A stretch of 64,000 nucleotides of DNA from Bradyrhizobium sp. CCBAU 53351 (GTDB lineage: Bacteria > Pseudomonadota > Alphaproteobacteria > Rhizobiales > Xanthobacteraceae): NCBI RefSeq assembly GCF_015291745.1, contig NZ_CP030059.1, positions 3,189,501-3,253,500 on the forward strand. The letters run 5' to 3'. A model generated the notes under the pieces. That model saw nothing but the letters and a program-made list of their open reading frames with translations. It made no database searches and had not been told where the DNA came from. Of the stretch, positions 18,788 to 29,027 are shown in pieces (within the stretch, counting starts at the first letter, position 1; each line of letters starts with the position of its first letter). Made by a program: the position numbers and the translations under genes.

Positions 18788-21073
18788 ATGGTATATCGGC
18801 GCCGCAGATCCACGCAGATGCAGGCCGCAACCGAATCGGTTGCCGTGGCCCCGACTGCGCCGGTCGCCCGCCCGGCCAAGTCCCGCGCGCGCATGATGCG
18901 TCAATATGACCTCGTCGAGCGCGTCAGGTCCTACAATCCCAACACCAACGAAGACCTGCTCAACCGCGCCTATGTCTACGCGATGAAGGCGCATGGTTCG
19001 CAAACCCGCGCCTCGGGCGATCCGTATTTCTCGCACCCGCTCGAAGTGGCGGCGATTCTCACCGATCTGAAGCTCGACGACGCCACCATCGTGGCCGCGC
19101 TGCTGCACGACACGATCGAGGACACCGAGGCGACGCGGGCCGAGATCGACCAGATCTTCGGGCCGGAGATCGGTGCGCTGGTCGAGGGCCTGACCAAGCT
19201 GAAGCGGCTGGAGCTGGTCTCGCGGGAGGCCAAGCAGGCCGAGAATCTACGCAAATTGCTGCTGGCCATCGCCGACGATGTCCGCGTGCTCCTGGTCAAG
19301 CTCGCCGATCGTCTGCACAACATGCGCACGCTGGACTTCGTGCCGACGGAATCGCGCCGGCGCATCGCCGAGGAGACGCTCGACATCTACGCGCCGCTGG
19401 CCGGGCGCATGGGCATGCAGGAAATGCGCGAGGAGCTGGAGGATCTGTCCTTCCGCACCCTCGATCCCGAAGCCTATTCGGTGGTGATGCAGCGCCTCGA
19501 CGCGCTCGCCGAACGCAACCGCAATCTGATCGGCGAGATCGAGGACCAGCTCTCCAACAATCTGCGCCACAGGGGCCTGGGGGCGCGGGTCTACGGCCGC
19601 CGCAAGAAGCCATTCTCGATCTGGACCAAGATGGAGCGCAAGTCGGTCGGCTTCGAGCAATTGTCCGACATCTTCGGCTTTCGCCTCGTCGTCAACGACA
19701 TCGAGGCCTGCTATCGCGCGCTGGGCATCGTCCACACCACCTGGCCGGTCGTGCCGGGTCGTTTCAAGGACTACATCTCGACGCCGAAGCAGAACGACTA
19801 CCGCTCGATCCACACCACGGTGATCGGCCCCGGCAACCAGCGCGTCGAGCTGCAGATCCGGACCGAGGCGATGGACCAGATCGCCGAGCGCGGCATCGCC
19901 GCGCACGTCTTCTACAAGGAGGGCGTGGGATCGCCGACCGAATTCCTCAAGCGCGAGTCCAATGCGTTCGCCTGGCTGCGCCACACCATCGGCATCCTCT
20001 CGGAGAGCGCCAATCCCGAGGAATTCCTCGAGCACACCAAGCTCGAGCTGTTCCACGACCAGGTGTTCTGCTTCACGCCGAAGGGCAAGCTGATCGCGCT
20101 GCCGCGCCATGCCAACGTGATCGACTTCGCCTATGCCGTGCACACCGACGTCGGCAACAGCGCGGTCGGCTGCAAGATCAACGGCCAGTTCGCGCCGCTG
20201 TCCTCGGAGCTGCAGAACGGCGACGAGGTCGAGGTGCTGACTTCGGAAGCGCAATCGGCGCCGCCCTCGGCCTGGGAGACTCTTGCGGTCACCGGCAAGG
20301 CGCGTGCCGCGATCCGCCGCGCCACGCGAACCGCGGTGCGCGATCAATATGCCGGTCTCGGCCGCCGCATCGTGGAGCGCCTGTTCGAGCGCGCCAAGAT
20401 CGAATATGCCGACGACAAGCTCAAGGGCGCGCTGCCGCGGCTGGCGCGGACCTCGATCGAGGACGTGATGGCGGCCGTGGGGCGCGGCGAGATCAAGGCC
20501 TCCCACGTCGCACGTGCGATGTATCCCGACTACAAGGAGGAGCGCATTGCGCGCTACGGCGTCAAGAAGGGGCTTGCCGCCAAGCTCAAGGAGAAGTCGT
20601 CGGAGTCCCCGCGCAGCCCGGTCGCGATTCCGATCCGCGGCATCAACTCCGACCTGCCGATCAAGTTCGCGCCGAACGGCGGCGCCGTGCCGGGCGATCG
20701 CATCGTCGGCATCGTCACGCCGGGCGAGGGCATCACGATCTACCCGATTCAGGCGCCGGCCCTGAAGGATTTCGAGGAGGAGCCGGAGCGCTGGCTCGAC
20801 GTCCGCTGGGACATCGAGGACTCCGCGCCGCAGCGCTTCCCGGCCCGCATCAGGGTCGAGAACGTCAACGAGCCCGGCGCGCTGGCGCAGATCGCGACCG
20901 TGATCGCCGAGCACGACGGCAACATCGACAATATCAGCATGCAGCGCCGCTCGCCTGATTTCACGGAGACGACGATCGATCTCGAAGTCTACGATCTCAA
21001 GCATTTGAGCGCGATCCTGGCCCAGCTGCGCGCGAAGGCGGTCGTCGCCAAAGTCGAACGTGTTAATGGATAG
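18788..21073 (+). CDS. rsh: Bifunctional (p)ppGpp synthetase/hydrolase (RelA/SpoT homologue)
   Basis: Makes and degrades the alarmone (p)ppGpp; 761 residues. The HD hydrolase domain is intact (FSHPLEVAAIL; LLHDTIEDTEA with His107-Asp108 and Glu111-Asp112), so hydrolysis should be active. The synthetase domain has GRFKDYISTPKQNDYRSIHT and the TGS domain has FTPKGKLIALP. A C-terminal ACT domain (RVENVNEPGALAQIATVIAE) follows. The start at 18788 gives a basic N-terminal extension of about 37 residues before MRQYDLVERV; the ATGs within it are possible alternatives. This is the usual single long RSH of Rhizobiales. It heads the block running to era. Confidence 0.95.
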   Translation: MVYRRRRSTQMQAATESVAVAPTAPVARPAKSRARMMRQYDLVERVRSYNPNTNEDLLNRAYVYAMKAHGSQTRASGDPYFSHPLEVAAILTDLKLDDATIVAALLHDTIEDTEATRAEIDQIFGPEIGALVEGLTKLKRLELVSREAKQAENLRKLLLAIADDVRVLLVKLADRLHNMRTLDFVPTESRRRIAEETLDIYAPLAGRMGMQEMREELEDLSFRTLDPEAYSVVMQRLDALAERNRNLIGEIEDQLSNNLRHRGLGARVYGRRKKPFSIWTKMERKSVGFEQLSDIFGFRLVVNDIEACYRALGIVHTTWPVVPGRFKDYISTPKQNDYRSIHTTVIGPGNQRVELQIRTEAMDQIAERGIAAHVFYKEGVGSPTEFLKRESNAFAWLRHTIGILSESANPEEFLEHTKLELFHDQVFCFTPKGKLIALPRHANVIDFAYAVHTDVGNSAVGCKINGQFAPLSSELQNGDEVEVLTSEAQSAPPSAWETLAVTGKARAAIRRATRTAVRDQYAGLGRRIVERLFERAKIEYADDKLKGALPRLARTSIEDVMAAVGRGEIKASHVARAMYPDYKEERIARYGVKKGLAAKLKEKSSESPRSPVAIPIRGINSDLPIKFAPNGGAVPGDRIVGIVTPGEGITIYPIQAPALKDFEEEPERWLDVRWDIEDSAPQRFPARIRVENVNEPGALAQIATVIAEHDGNIDNISMQRRSPDFTETTIDLEVYDLKHLSAILAQLRAKAVVAKVERVNG

Positions 21074-21118
21074 GCGCATATCGCATGCGCCGGTCTCTCT
21101 GATTTCGTGAGTTCTGAA

Positions 21119-21871
21119 ATGCCCGCATCGAAGCTTCGCCTCGGCGTCAATATCGATCACGTCGCAACCGTGCGTAACGCGCGCGGCGGCCGCCATCCCG
21201 ATCCGGTGCGGGCGGCGCTGCTGGCGATCGAGGCCGGCGCCGACGGCATCACCGCCCATTTGCGCGAGGATCGCCGGCACATCCGCGACGAGGACATGGC
21301 GCGGTTGAAGGCCGAGATCTCCAAGCCGCTCAATTTCGAGATGGCGGCGACCGACGACATGATGCGGATCTCGCTCGCCACCAGGCCGCACGCGGTCTGC
21401 CTGGTGCCGGAGCGCCGGCAGGAGGTGACCACCGAAGGCGGGCTGGACGTGGTCGGCCAGCACAACGCGCTCGCGCCCTATATCGCGCGGCTGAACGATG
21501 CCGGCATTCGCGTCTCGCTGTTCATCGCCGCCGATCCCGCCCAGATCGCGATGGCGGCGAAGCTGCGTGCGCCCGTGATCGAGATCCACACCGGCGCCTG
21601 GTGCGACGCCGTGACCGACGGCCACACCGCCAAGGCCGAGGCCGAATGGCAGCGGATCGTGGCGGGCGTGAAGCTCGCGAAGGCCGCCGGCCTCGAGGTC
21701 CATGCCGGGCACGGGCTCGACTATGCGACGGCGGAGACGATCGCAGGCTTGCCTGAGATCATGGAGCTCAACATCGGCTATTACATGATCGGCGAGGCGC
21801 TGTTCGTCGGTCTTGCCGAGACCGTCCGCAGCATGCGCGCGGCGATGGACCGCGGACGGAGCCGGGCGTGA
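21119..21871 (+). CDS. pdxJ: Pyridoxine 5'-phosphate synthase
   Basis: Condenses 1-deoxyxylulose 5-phosphate with 3-amino-1-hydroxyacetone phosphate to give pyridoxine 5'-phosphate. The barrel begins [19 protein letters not shown], and further signatures are [37 protein letters not shown] and [12 protein letters not shown]. An in-frame GTG at 21107 would add four residues; the ATG at 21119 is preferred, though neither has a clear Shine-Dalgarno sequence. Its stop overlaps the acpS start by 4 bp. Confidence 0.95.
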   Translation: MPASKLRLGVNIDHVATVRNARGGRHPDPVRAALLAIEAGADGITAHLREDRRHIRDEDMARLKAEISKPLNFEMAATDDMMRISLATRPHAVCLVPERRQEVTTEGGLDVVGQHNALAPYIARLNDAGIRVSLFIAADPAQIAMAAKLRAPVIEIHTGAWCDAVTDGHTAKAEAEWQRIVAGVKLAKAAGLEVHAGHGLDYATAETIAGLPEIMELNIGYYMIGEALFVGLAETVRSMRAAMDRGRSRA

Positions 21872-22287
21872 TCATCGGCATCGGCTCCGACCTCATCGAC
21901 ATCACCCGCGTCGCGAAGGTGATTGAGCGGCACGGCGAGCGCTTCCTCGACCGCATCTTCACCGCGGCGGAGCGGGCCAAGGCGGAGCGCCGCGCCAAGA
22001 ACGAGAAGATGGTAGTGGCGACCTACGCCAAGCGCTTCGCCGCCAAGGAGGCCTGCTCCAAGGCGCTCGGCACCGGGATCCGGCGCGGGGTGTGGTGGCG
22101 CGATATGGGGGTGGTCAACCTGCCGGGCGGACGGCCGACCATGCAGCTGACCGGCGGCGCCCTGGCCCGGCTCCAGGCCCTGACGCCTGATGGCTTCGAG
22201 GCGCGGATCGACGTGTCGATCACCGATGACTGGCCGCTGGCGCAGGCCTTCGTCATCATTTCCGCCGTGCCGCTGCCGAAACCTTGA
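21868..22287 (+). CDS. acpS: Holo-[acyl-carrier-protein] synthase
   Basis: Transfers phosphopantetheine from CoA to acyl carrier protein. The 139-residue protein shows [14 protein letters not shown] with metal-binding Asp8 and [15 protein letters not shown] with Glu58, the two AcpS motifs. It starts on the ATGA... junction with pdxJ (GTG at 21868 read as start, 4-bp overlap). The order pdxJ-acpS-lepB-rnc-era is conserved in alphaproteobacteria. Confidence 0.95.
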   Translation: MIIGIGSDLIDITRVAKVIERHGERFLDRIFTAAERAKAERRAKNEKMVVATYAKRFAAKEACSKALGTGIRRGVWWRDMGVVNLPGGRPTMQLTGGALARLQALTPDGFEARIDVSITDDWPLAQAFVIISAVPLPKP

Positions 22288-22536
22288 CGGGGCGCCGGGA
22301 TTTCTGCGATTTTCGTTACGAATCAACGCCTTACCCAATTTTGATGCGATCCTTGATTGCGTGGCCTCCGACAACCGTCTAAAAGTCCGCGGACGCAAAT
22401 CAGCCTGGGCGAATTCGGCTTTACGCCGGAATTGGCCCTCACTATCAGAATCAGGACAATCTCCTTGCGCCGCGAACCGGTGGGCCGTTCGCGGGAGGAG
22501 GGCGCTCTGTGATCGCCGGCCGGAATTGAGAGAGCA

Positions 22537-23301
22537 ATGAGCGTGACTTCGGGAACGAAAACTGAAAGCGGCGTCGGCGAAACGGTCCGGGTCGTGATCC
22601 ACGCTCTCCTGATCGCGCTGGTGATCCGCACCTTCCTGTTCCAGCCCTTCAACATCCCGTCCGGCTCGATGAAGGCGACGCTGCTGGTCGGCGACTATCT
22701 GTTCGTCTCGAAATATTCCTACGGCTATAGCCACTATTCGATCCCGCTTTCACCGAACCTGTTCTCCGGGCGGATCTGGGGCTCGGACCCGCAGCGCGGC
22801 GACATCGTCGTGTTTCGCCTGCCGAAGGACGATTCCACCGATTACATCAAGCGCGTGATCGGTCTTCCCGGCGACCGCATCCAGATGCGGGACGGGCTGC
22901 TCTACATCAACGACACGCCGGTCGAGCGGCAGCGGATGAGCGAATATGTCGGCGAGGAGCCCTGCGGCTCGGAAGGCGGCGGCATCTCCCGGGTGAAACG
23001 CTGGAAGGAAACGCTGCCGAACGGCGTGTCCTATGAGACGCTCGACTGCGCCGACAACGGCTACGTCGACAACACCAATGTCTACACCGTGCCGTCGGGC
23101 CATTTCTTCATGATGGGCGACAACCGCGACAACTCCACCGATAGCCGCTTTCTCGGCCAGGTCGGCTATGTGCCGCAGGAGAATCTGATCGGTCGCGCCC
23201 AGATGATCTTCTTCTCCATCGCCGAAGGCGAGCATGCCTGGATGTTCTGGCGCTGGCCGTGGGCAGTACGCTGGAATCGCTTCTTCAAAATCGTCCGATG
23301 A
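22537..23301 (+). CDS. lepB: Signal peptidase I
   Basis: Membrane-bound serine protease (254 residues) that removes signal peptides from secreted proteins. One N-terminal membrane helix (VRVVIHALLIALVIRTFLF) is followed by NIPSGSMKATLLVGD with catalytic Ser44 and DYIKRVIGLPGD with general base Lys105. Box E (FFMMGDNRDNSTDSRFLG) closes the active site. The stop overlaps the rnc start as ATGA. The 250 bp upstream of it show no other gene and probably hold a promoter. Confidence 0.96.
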   Translation: MSVTSGTKTESGVGETVRVVIHALLIALVIRTFLFQPFNIPSGSMKATLLVGDYLFVSKYSYGYSHYSIPLSPNLFSGRIWGSDPQRGDIVVFRLPKDDSTDYIKRVIGLPGDRIQMRDGLLYINDTPVERQRMSEYVGEEPCGSEGGGISRVKRWKETLPNGVSYETLDCADNGYVDNTNVYTVPSGHFFMMGDNRDNSTDSRFLGQVGYVPQENLIGRAQMIFFSIAEGEHAWMFWRWPWAVRWNRFFKIVR

Positions 23302-24119
23302 AAGACGAAGCCAAGGACATCCCGATCCAACCGACCGAGGCGCAAGCCGCTCCTGAGAGCGAAGCTGCACCGAAGACGCCTGCCAAGAAGAAGCGCGCGC
23401 GAAGCAGCAAGGCCAAGGGCACCGATGCGAACGCGGCGCTCGAGGCCCGCATCGGCCACAGCTTCAGCGACCCGAACATGCTGATGCAGGCGATCACGCA
23501 CGTCTCGGCGCTGAAGTCCGGGCGCAAGCGCGGTGACAGCTACCAGCGGCTGGAATTCCTCGGCGACCACGTGCTCGGGCTCGTCGTCTCCGACATGCTC
23601 TATCATGCCTTCCCGAACGCCGACGAGGGCGAGCTCTCCAAGCGCCTTGCCGAGCTGGTGCGCAAGGAAAGCTGCGCCGACGTCGCCAAGTCGCTCGGCC
23701 TGCTCGACGACATCAAGCTCGGCTCGGTCGGCTCCAGCGCCGATGCGCGCCTGCGCAAATCCATCCTCGGCGACATCTGCGAGGCCGTGATCGGCGCCGT
23801 CTTCCTCGACGGCGGCTACGCGGCGGCGTCCGAGTTCGTCAAACGCAACTGGACCGAGCGCATGCACAAGCCGCGCCGTCCGTTGCGCGATCCCAAGACC
23901 GTGCTGCAGGAATGGGCGCAAGGCAAGGGGCTGCCGACGCCGGTTTACCGCGAGGTCGAGCGCACCGGCCCGCATCACGATCCGCAATTCCGCGTCGCGG
24001 TGGATCTGCCGGGGCTCGCGCCGGCGGAGGGCATCGGCGGCAGCAAGCGCGCAGCGGAGAAGGTGGCAGCTTCAGTGATGATCGCGCGTGAAGGTGTTGG
24101 CGGCGGCAATGACGGTTGA
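23298..24119 (+). CDS. rnc: Ribonuclease III
   Basis: Cleaves double-stranded RNA in rRNA and mRNA processing; 273 residues. The catalytic signature YQRLEFLGDHVLGLVVSDML and the second acidic site EAVIGAVFLDGGY are present, followed by a dsRNA-binding domain (DPKTVLQEWAQGKGLPTPVY; GGSKRAAEKVAASVM). An N-terminal Lys/Ala-rich extension of about 45 residues (TPAKKKRARSSKAKG) is longer than in E. coli and may bind RNA. The start overlaps lepB by 4 bp and the end overlaps era by 11 bp. Confidence 0.95.
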   Translation: MKDEAKDIPIQPTEAQAAPESEAAPKTPAKKKRARSSKAKGTDANAALEARIGHSFSDPNMLMQAITHVSALKSGRKRGDSYQRLEFLGDHVLGLVVSDMLYHAFPNADEGELSKRLAELVRKESCADVAKSLGLLDDIKLGSVGSSADARLRKSILGDICEAVIGAVFLDGGYAAASEFVKRNWTERMHKPRRPLRDPKTVLQEWAQGKGLPTPVYREVERTGPHHDPQFRVAVDLPGLAPAEGIGGSKRAAEKVAASVMIAREGVGGGNDG

Positions 24120-25035
24120 AGCAAGCGGCGAGACGCCGACGGCAACGCGCTGCGGCTTCGTTGCGCTGATCGGCGCGCCCAATGTCGGCAAGTCCACGCT
24201 GGTCAATGCGCTGGTCGGCGCCAAGGTCACGATCGTCTCGCGCAAGGTGCAGACCACGCGCGCGCTGATCCGCGGCATCGTGATCGAGAACAATGCGCAG
24301 ATCATCCTGGTCGACACGCCCGGCATCTTCCTGCCCAAGCGCCGGCTCGACCGCGCCATGGTCTCGACCGCCTGGAGCGGGGCGCATGATGCCGATCTCG
24401 TCTGCGTGCTGCTCGACGCCAAGACCGGGATCGACGAGGAGGCCGAGGCGATCCTCACCAAGGCGGCGAGCGTCAATCACGAGAAGATTCTGGTCATCAA
24501 CAAGGTCGACCTGGTCCAGCGCGAGAAGCTGCTGGCGCTGGCGCAGGCCGCCAACGAGCGCATGAAGTTCGCGCGGACCTTCATGATCGCGGCGATCTCG
24601 GGCGACGGCGTCGACGACATCCGCAAGACGCTCGCGGAAATGGTGCCGCCGGGGCCGTATCTCTATCCCGAGGACCAGATGTCGGACGCGCCGATGCGGC
24701 AGCTGGCGGCCGAGATCACGCGCGAAAAGATCTATCAGAAGCTGCACCAGGAGCTGCCCTACCAGTCCACGGTCGAGACCGACAAGTGGGAGGAGCGCAA
24801 GGACAAGTCGGTGCGGATCGAGCAAACGATCTTCGTGGAGCGCGAAAGCCAACGCAAGATCGTGCTCGGCAAGGGCGGCGCCACCATCAAGTCGATCGGC
24901 GCGGACTCGCGGAAAGAGCTGATGCAGATCCTGGACGTACCGGTGCATCTGTTCCTGTTCGTCAAGGTGCGCGAGAACTGGGGCGACGATCCCGATCGCT
25001 ACCGCGAGATGGGCCTGGACTTCCCGAGAGAATAA
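24109..25035 (+). CDS. era: GTPase Era
   Basis: Ribosome-assembly GTPase (308 residues) that binds 16S rRNA near its 3' end. G1 GAPNVGKST (22-30), G3 DTPGIF and G4 NKVD are clear; the C-terminal KH domain includes RKIVLGKGGATIKSIG. The ATG at 24109 lies within the end of rnc (11-bp overlap), and is preferred over the one at 24088, which adds seven unrelated residues. Confidence 0.96.
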   Translation: MTVEASGETPTATRCGFVALIGAPNVGKSTLVNALVGAKVTIVSRKVQTTRALIRGIVIENNAQIILVDTPGIFLPKRRLDRAMVSTAWSGAHDADLVCVLLDAKTGIDEEAEAILTKAASVNHEKILVINKVDLVQREKLLALAQAANERMKFARTFMIAAISGDGVDDIRKTLAEMVPPGPYLYPEDQMSDAPMRQLAAEITREKIYQKLHQELPYQSTVETDKWEERKDKSVRIEQTIFVERESQRKIVLGKGGATIKSIGADSRKELMQILDVPVHLFLFVKVRENWGDDPDRYREMGLDFPRE

Positions 25036-25056
25036 CCAAGAAACGATCGGTATCCG

Positions 25057-25437
25057 ATGAGCGTGCCCAGCAACATCAGGCGCTTCGAAGCGCTGCTCTA
25101 TGCATCGTTGATGCTGGACGCCCTGTCGGTGGCGGTGCAGGACCGCACGCCGAGCGCCGAGATGACCGAGCGGATGATTACCACGCAGACCTTGCTCGCC
25201 GGTGGCATGATCCTGCTCCTCGTCTATTTCGTCAGGCTGGCGGCGCATCATCGCAAGAACTGGCCGCGCTTTGTGCTGGCGGCGGCGCTGGTGCTGTCGG
25301 TGATCTCGCTCGGCCAGATCATCGGCGAGAAGGGCCTGGAGCTCGACAGCGCCATCGAGATCGTGTCCTGCGTGCTGACGACGATGGGCCTGTATTTCTC
25401 CTTCAGCGGCGACGCGCAGGGCTGGTTCAACGCGTGA
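25057..25437 (+). CDS. Small integral membrane protein, unknown function
   Basis: Encodes 126 residues with three or four hydrophobic segments: ALLYASLMLDALSVAV, TLLAGGMILLLVYFVRLAA, FVLAAALVLSVISLGQII and IEIVSCVLTTMGLYFSF. It begins 21 bp after era and is on the same strand, so it may be transcribed with it. The pattern resembles small DoxX-like or DUF-type four-helix membrane proteins, but I cannot assign it. Confidence 0.8.
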   Translation: MSVPSNIRRFEALLYASLMLDALSVAVQDRTPSAEMTERMITTQTLLAGGMILLLVYFVRLAAHHRKNWPRFVLAAALVLSVISLGQIIGEKGLELDSAIEIVSCVLTTMGLYFSFSGDAQGWFNA

Positions 25438-25453
25438 GGTCTTGCGCGGTGCC

Positions 25454-25536
25454 GTAGGGCGGATTGGCGGAGCGTAATCCGCCGTTTGATGTGCACGAGC
25501 TATTGGCGGATTACGCCTTCGGCCAATCCGCCCTAC
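25454..25536. repeat. Palindromic repeat between membrane protein gene and recO
   Basis: Inverted arms GTAGGGCGGATTGGCGGA (from 25454) and GGCCAATCCGCCCTAC (to 25536), with inner arms GCGTAATCCGCC and GGCGGATTACGC. It could fold into a long hairpin. This class of GTAGGGCGGATT repeat is common in Bradyrhizobium intergenic regions (from memory). Confidence 0.85.
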
Positions 25537-25569
25537 GATTAACGGGCGAAATCCGCTACACTCGATCCC

Positions 25570-26322
25570 ATGGAATGGACCGACGAAGGCATCGTCTTGG
25601 GCGTGCGGCGGCATGGCGAATCCAGCGCCATCGTGGAGCTGCTCACGCGCGCGCATGGCCGGCATCTCGGTCTGGTGCGGGGCGGTGCCGGCTCGCGGAT
25701 GCGGCCGCTGTTGCAGCCGGGGAACAGCGTCAGCGCGGTGTGGCGGGCGCGGCTCGACGAGCATCTCGGCACTTACGCGATCGAGGGACTGAAGCTGCGC
25801 GCGGCCACGTTGCTGGGATCCTCCCATGGGGTCTACGGCGTCACGCATCTCGCCTCGATTGCGCGGCTGCTGCCGGAGCGCGACCCGCACGAGGAGATCT
25901 TTGCGCTGCTCGAGCATTCGCTGGATGATTTCGACGACATCGGCGGTGCCGCCGTGCACCTGATCCATTTCGAGCTGGCGATGCTCGCCGAGCTCGGCTT
26001 CGGACTGGCGCTGGAGAATTGCGCGGTGACCGGCGAGACCACGGACCTCATCTATGTCTCGCCGAAGTCCGGCGGGGCGGTGTCGCGCGGGGCGGGCGAG
26101 CCGTGGCGGGATCGGCTGTTGCGGCTGCCCCCGTTCCTGCGCCATGGCGAAACTGCCAGCGACCTGACCGACCAGGATCTCCAGGACGGCTTTCGGCTCA
26201 CCGGCCTGTTCCTGCTCCGCCATGTGCTTGAGCCGCGCGGGCAGGGCCATTCCGATGCGCGCGCCGGCTTCATCAATGCGCTGACCCGGCAACAGGCGAG
26301 GGCAACGATTCCCGCGCCATGA
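25570..26322 (+). CDS. recO: DNA repair protein RecO
   Basis: RecFOR-pathway mediator (250 residues) that helps load RecA on SSB-coated DNA. The N-terminal OB fold starts [20 protein letters not shown] with the [16 protein letters not shown] loop. The helical C-terminal part includes [20 protein letters not shown]. The Cys residues of the zinc finger seen in some RecO proteins are absent apart from one Cys near residue 152. It follows era in many alphaproteobacteria; here the small membrane-protein gene and a palindromic repeat lie between. Confidence 0.93.
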   Translation: MEWTDEGIVLGVRRHGESSAIVELLTRAHGRHLGLVRGGAGSRMRPLLQPGNSVSAVWRARLDEHLGTYAIEGLKLRAATLLGSSHGVYGVTHLASIARLLPERDPHEEIFALLEHSLDDFDDIGGAAVHLIHFELAMLAELGFGLALENCAVTGETTDLIYVSPKSGGAVSRGAGEPWRDRLLRLPPFLRHGETASDLTDQDLQDGFRLTGLFLLRHVLEPRGQGHSDARAGFINALTRQQARATIPAP

Positions 26323-26423
26323 GTGAAACGGGACTCTGCAATCTCCCTCAAACATGCAGTTCCAGGGAACGAAATCCAGGCGAGCGGAATTGGCCTTCGG
26401 GTTCCACAACGGGGACAGCCTAA

Positions 26424-26699
26424 ATGTTGATCAAGGGATTCGCCTTGTCCGCGGCGCTGCTCGCGTTCGCGCCTGATGCAATGGCCGGCGAGCCGCAACC
26501 CGGCGTGTTTCGCCGGGCATCCTGCACCGTCGTCCGGTACTATGTGGCCAAATATTCCGCTGCCGCTGCAGAGACATGGGCGCGGTCGAAGGGGGCCACG
26601 GAGGCCGAAATCGAGGCCGCCCGGCGTTGCCTGACCAATATGCCGGCCCCTGTCCCGGACAAGACGCAGACCGTGACAGCCGGCTGGGCCGGCCACTAG
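26424..26699 (+). CDS. Secreted small protein, unknown function
   Basis: Encodes 91 residues. A signal peptide (MLIKGFALSAALLAFAPDAM, cut after AMA) is followed by a mature part of about 70 residues with two Cys (SCTVVRYY and RRCLTNMP) that could form a disulfide. The region AAAETWARSKGATEAEIEAA is a predicted helix. It is located between recO and parC. I recall similar proteins in Bradyrhizobium but no function. Confidence 0.8.
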   Translation: MLIKGFALSAALLAFAPDAMAGEPQPGVFRRASCTVVRYYVAKYSAAAAETWARSKGATEAEIEAARRCLTNMPAPVPDKTQTVTAGWAGH

Positions 26700-26758
26700 G
26701 CGGGCCAGGGGAACAATCCATCCTTGCCCGATTCCCTTCCACGGTTTAACCGGGCGGC

Positions 26759-29017
26759 ATGGGAAAACGAATCGTTCCGCCGGAAGAACCGGCCGAAATT
26801 CACGAGGTCCGGCTGCAGGAAGCGCTGGAAGAGCGCTATCTCGCCTATGCGCTCTCCACCATCATGCACCGCGCGCTGCCCGACGCGCGCGACGGCCTGA
26901 AGCCGGTCCACCGCCGCATCCTCTACGGCATGCGCCTGCTCAGGCTCGACCCCGGCACCGCTTTCAAGAAATCCGCGAAGATCGTCGGCGACGTGATGGG
27001 CTCGTTCCATCCGCACGGCGACCAGGCGATCTACGACGCCATGGTGCGCCTCGCGCAGGATTTCTCCTCGCGCTACCCGCTGGTCGACGGCCAGGGCAAT
27101 TTCGGCAATATCGACGGCGATAATCCGGCCGCCTATCGCTACACCGAAGCGCGCATGACCGACGTCGCGCGGCTTCTGCTCGAGGGCATCGACGAGGACG
27201 GCGTCGAATTCCGCGCCAATTACGACGGCCAGTCGAAGGAGCCGGTCGTGCTCCCCGGCGGCTTCCCGAACCTGCTCGCCAACGGCGCGCAGGGCATCGC
27301 GGTCGGCATGGCGACCTCGATCCCGCCGCACAACGCCGCCGAGCTCTGCGAGGCCGCGCTGCATCTGATCGAGAAGCCCGACGCGAAATCCAGGGCCCTG
27401 ATGAAGTGGGTGAAGGGCCCAGACTTCCCGACCGGCGGCATCTGCGTCGACTCCAAGCAGGCCATCGCCGAGGCCTACACCACCGGCCGTGGCTCGTTCC
27501 GCGTTCGCGCGCGCTGGTCGCAAGAGGAGGGCGCGCGCGGCACCTGGGTCGTCGTCGTCACCGAGATCCCGTTCCTGGTGCAGAAGTCGCGGCTGATCGA
27601 GAAGGTCGCGGAGCTGCTCGACCAGAAGAAGCTGCCGCTGGTCGGCGACATCAGGGACGAGTCGGCCGAAGACGTCCGCATCGTGATCGAGCCGAAGTCG
27701 AAGAACGTCGATCCCGCGCTGATGATGGAATCGCTGTTCCGGCTCACCGAGCTCGAAAACAAGATTCCGCTGAACCTCAACGTGCTGATCAAGGGCCGAG
27801 TCCCCAAGGTGGTGGGACTTGCGGAGTGCCTGCGCGAATGGCTCGACCATCTGCGCGATGTCCTGATCCGCCGCAGCAATTATCGCAAGGCGCAGATCGA
27901 GCACCGGCTCGAAGTGCTCGGCGGCTTCCTGATCGCCTATCTGAACATCGACAAGGTGATCAAGATCATCCGCACCGAGGATGAGCCGAAGCCGGCCTTG
28001 ATGAAGGAGTTCAAGCTCACCGAGGTGCAGGCCGAAGCCATCCTCAACATGCGCCTGCGCTCCTTGCGCAAGCTCGAGGAGATGGAGATCCGCACCGAGG
28101 ACAAGAACCTCCGTGCCGAGCTCAAGGGCATCAACGCGGTGCTCGCCTCCGAGGCCGAGCAGTGGAAGAAGGTCGGCGAGCAGGTCGGCAAGGTCCGCGA
28201 CATGTTCGGGCCGAAGACGCCGCTCGGCAAGCGCCGCACCACCTTCGCCGACGCTCCCGAGCACGATCTCGCCGCGATGGAGGAAGCCCTGGTCGAGCGC
28301 GAGCCGGTGACGGTCGTCGTCTCCGACAAGGGCTGGATCCGCACCATGAAGGGCCATGTCGAGGATCTCTCGGGCCTCGCCTTCAAGCAGGACGACAAGC
28401 TCGGCTTTGCCTTCTTCGCGGAGACCACCTCGAAACTGCTGCTGTTCGCCACCAACGGCAAGTTCTACACGCTCGATGTCGCCAAGCTTCCGGGCGGTCG
28501 CGGCCATGGCGAACCGATCCGCCTCTTCATCGACCTCGAGCAGGAGGCGGCGCCCGTCGCGCTGTTCGTCAACAAGGGCGGACGCAAATTCCTGGTCGCA
28601 AGCCACGAGGGCCAGGGTTTTGTGGTGAGCGAGGACGATTGCGTCGGTACCACCAAGAAGGGCAAGCAGGTCCTCAACGTCGACATGCCGAACGAGGCGC
28701 GCGCGATCACGGAAGTGATCGGCGACACCGTCGCCGTGATCGGCGAGAACCGCAAGATGCTGGTCTTCCCGCTCGACCAGGTGCCGGAAATGGCGCGCGG
28801 CCGCGGCGTGCGCTTGCAGAAGTACAAGGACGGCGGCCTCTCGGACGTCGCCGTGTTCGAGGCCAAGGCCGGCCTGACCTGGAAGGACTCCGCGGGCCGC
28901 GAATTCTCCGCGACCATGAAGGAGCTTGCCGAGTGGAAGGGCACCCGCGCCGACGCCGGCCGCCTGCCGCCGAAGGGTTTCCCGAAGTCGAACAAGTTCG
29001 GCAAGGCGATCGGGTAG
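26759..29017 (+). CDS. parC: DNA topoisomerase IV subunit A
   Basis: DNA-cleaving subunit of topoisomerase IV, which decatenates daughter chromosomes; 752 residues. [20 protein letters not shown] and [19 protein letters not shown] start the breakage-reunion domain and the catalytic Tyr is Tyr128 in YRYTEAR. C-terminal beta-pinwheel blades are visible ([14 protein letters not shown] and [14 protein letters not shown]). The quinolone-contact positions that are Ser80 and Glu84 in E. coli ParC read Gln89 and Asp93 here. parE is not in the window; the two are often unlinked in this group. Confidence 0.95.
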   Translation: MGKRIVPPEEPAEIHEVRLQEALEERYLAYALSTIMHRALPDARDGLKPVHRRILYGMRLLRLDPGTAFKKSAKIVGDVMGSFHPHGDQAIYDAMVRLAQDFSSRYPLVDGQGNFGNIDGDNPAAYRYTEARMTDVARLLLEGIDEDGVEFRANYDGQSKEPVVLPGGFPNLLANGAQGIAVGMATSIPPHNAAELCEAALHLIEKPDAKSRALMKWVKGPDFPTGGICVDSKQAIAEAYTTGRGSFRVRARWSQEEGARGTWVVVVTEIPFLVQKSRLIEKVAELLDQKKLPLVGDIRDESAEDVRIVIEPKSKNVDPALMMESLFRLTELENKIPLNLNVLIKGRVPKVVGLAECLREWLDHLRDVLIRRSNYRKAQIEHRLEVLGGFLIAYLNIDKVIKIIRTEDEPKPALMKEFKLTEVQAEAILNMRLRSLRKLEEMEIRTEDKNLRAELKGINAVLASEAEQWKKVGEQVGKVRDMFGPKTPLGKRRTTFADAPEHDLAAMEEALVEREPVTVVVSDKGWIRTMKGHVEDLSGLAFKQDDKLGFAFFAETTSKLLLFATNGKFYTLDVAKLPGGRGHGEPIRLFIDLEQEAAPVALFVNKGGRKFLVASHEGQGFVVSEDDCVGTTKKGKQVLNVDMPNEARAITEVIGDTVAVIGENRKMLVFPLDQVPEMARGRGVRLQKYKDGGLSDVAVFEAKAGLTWKDSAGREFSATMKELAEWKGTRADAGRLPPKGFPKSNKFGKAIG

Positions 29018-29027
29018 GGTGTTTAGT

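Noticed and set aside
19247..21712. 821-codon minus-strand frame opposite rsh and pdxJ
   Set aside because: Shadow of two well-identified genes, with no domain of its own.
23839..26409. 856-codon minus-strand frame opposite rnc, era and recO
   Set aside because: Antisense shadow; Arg/His-rich composition with no motif.
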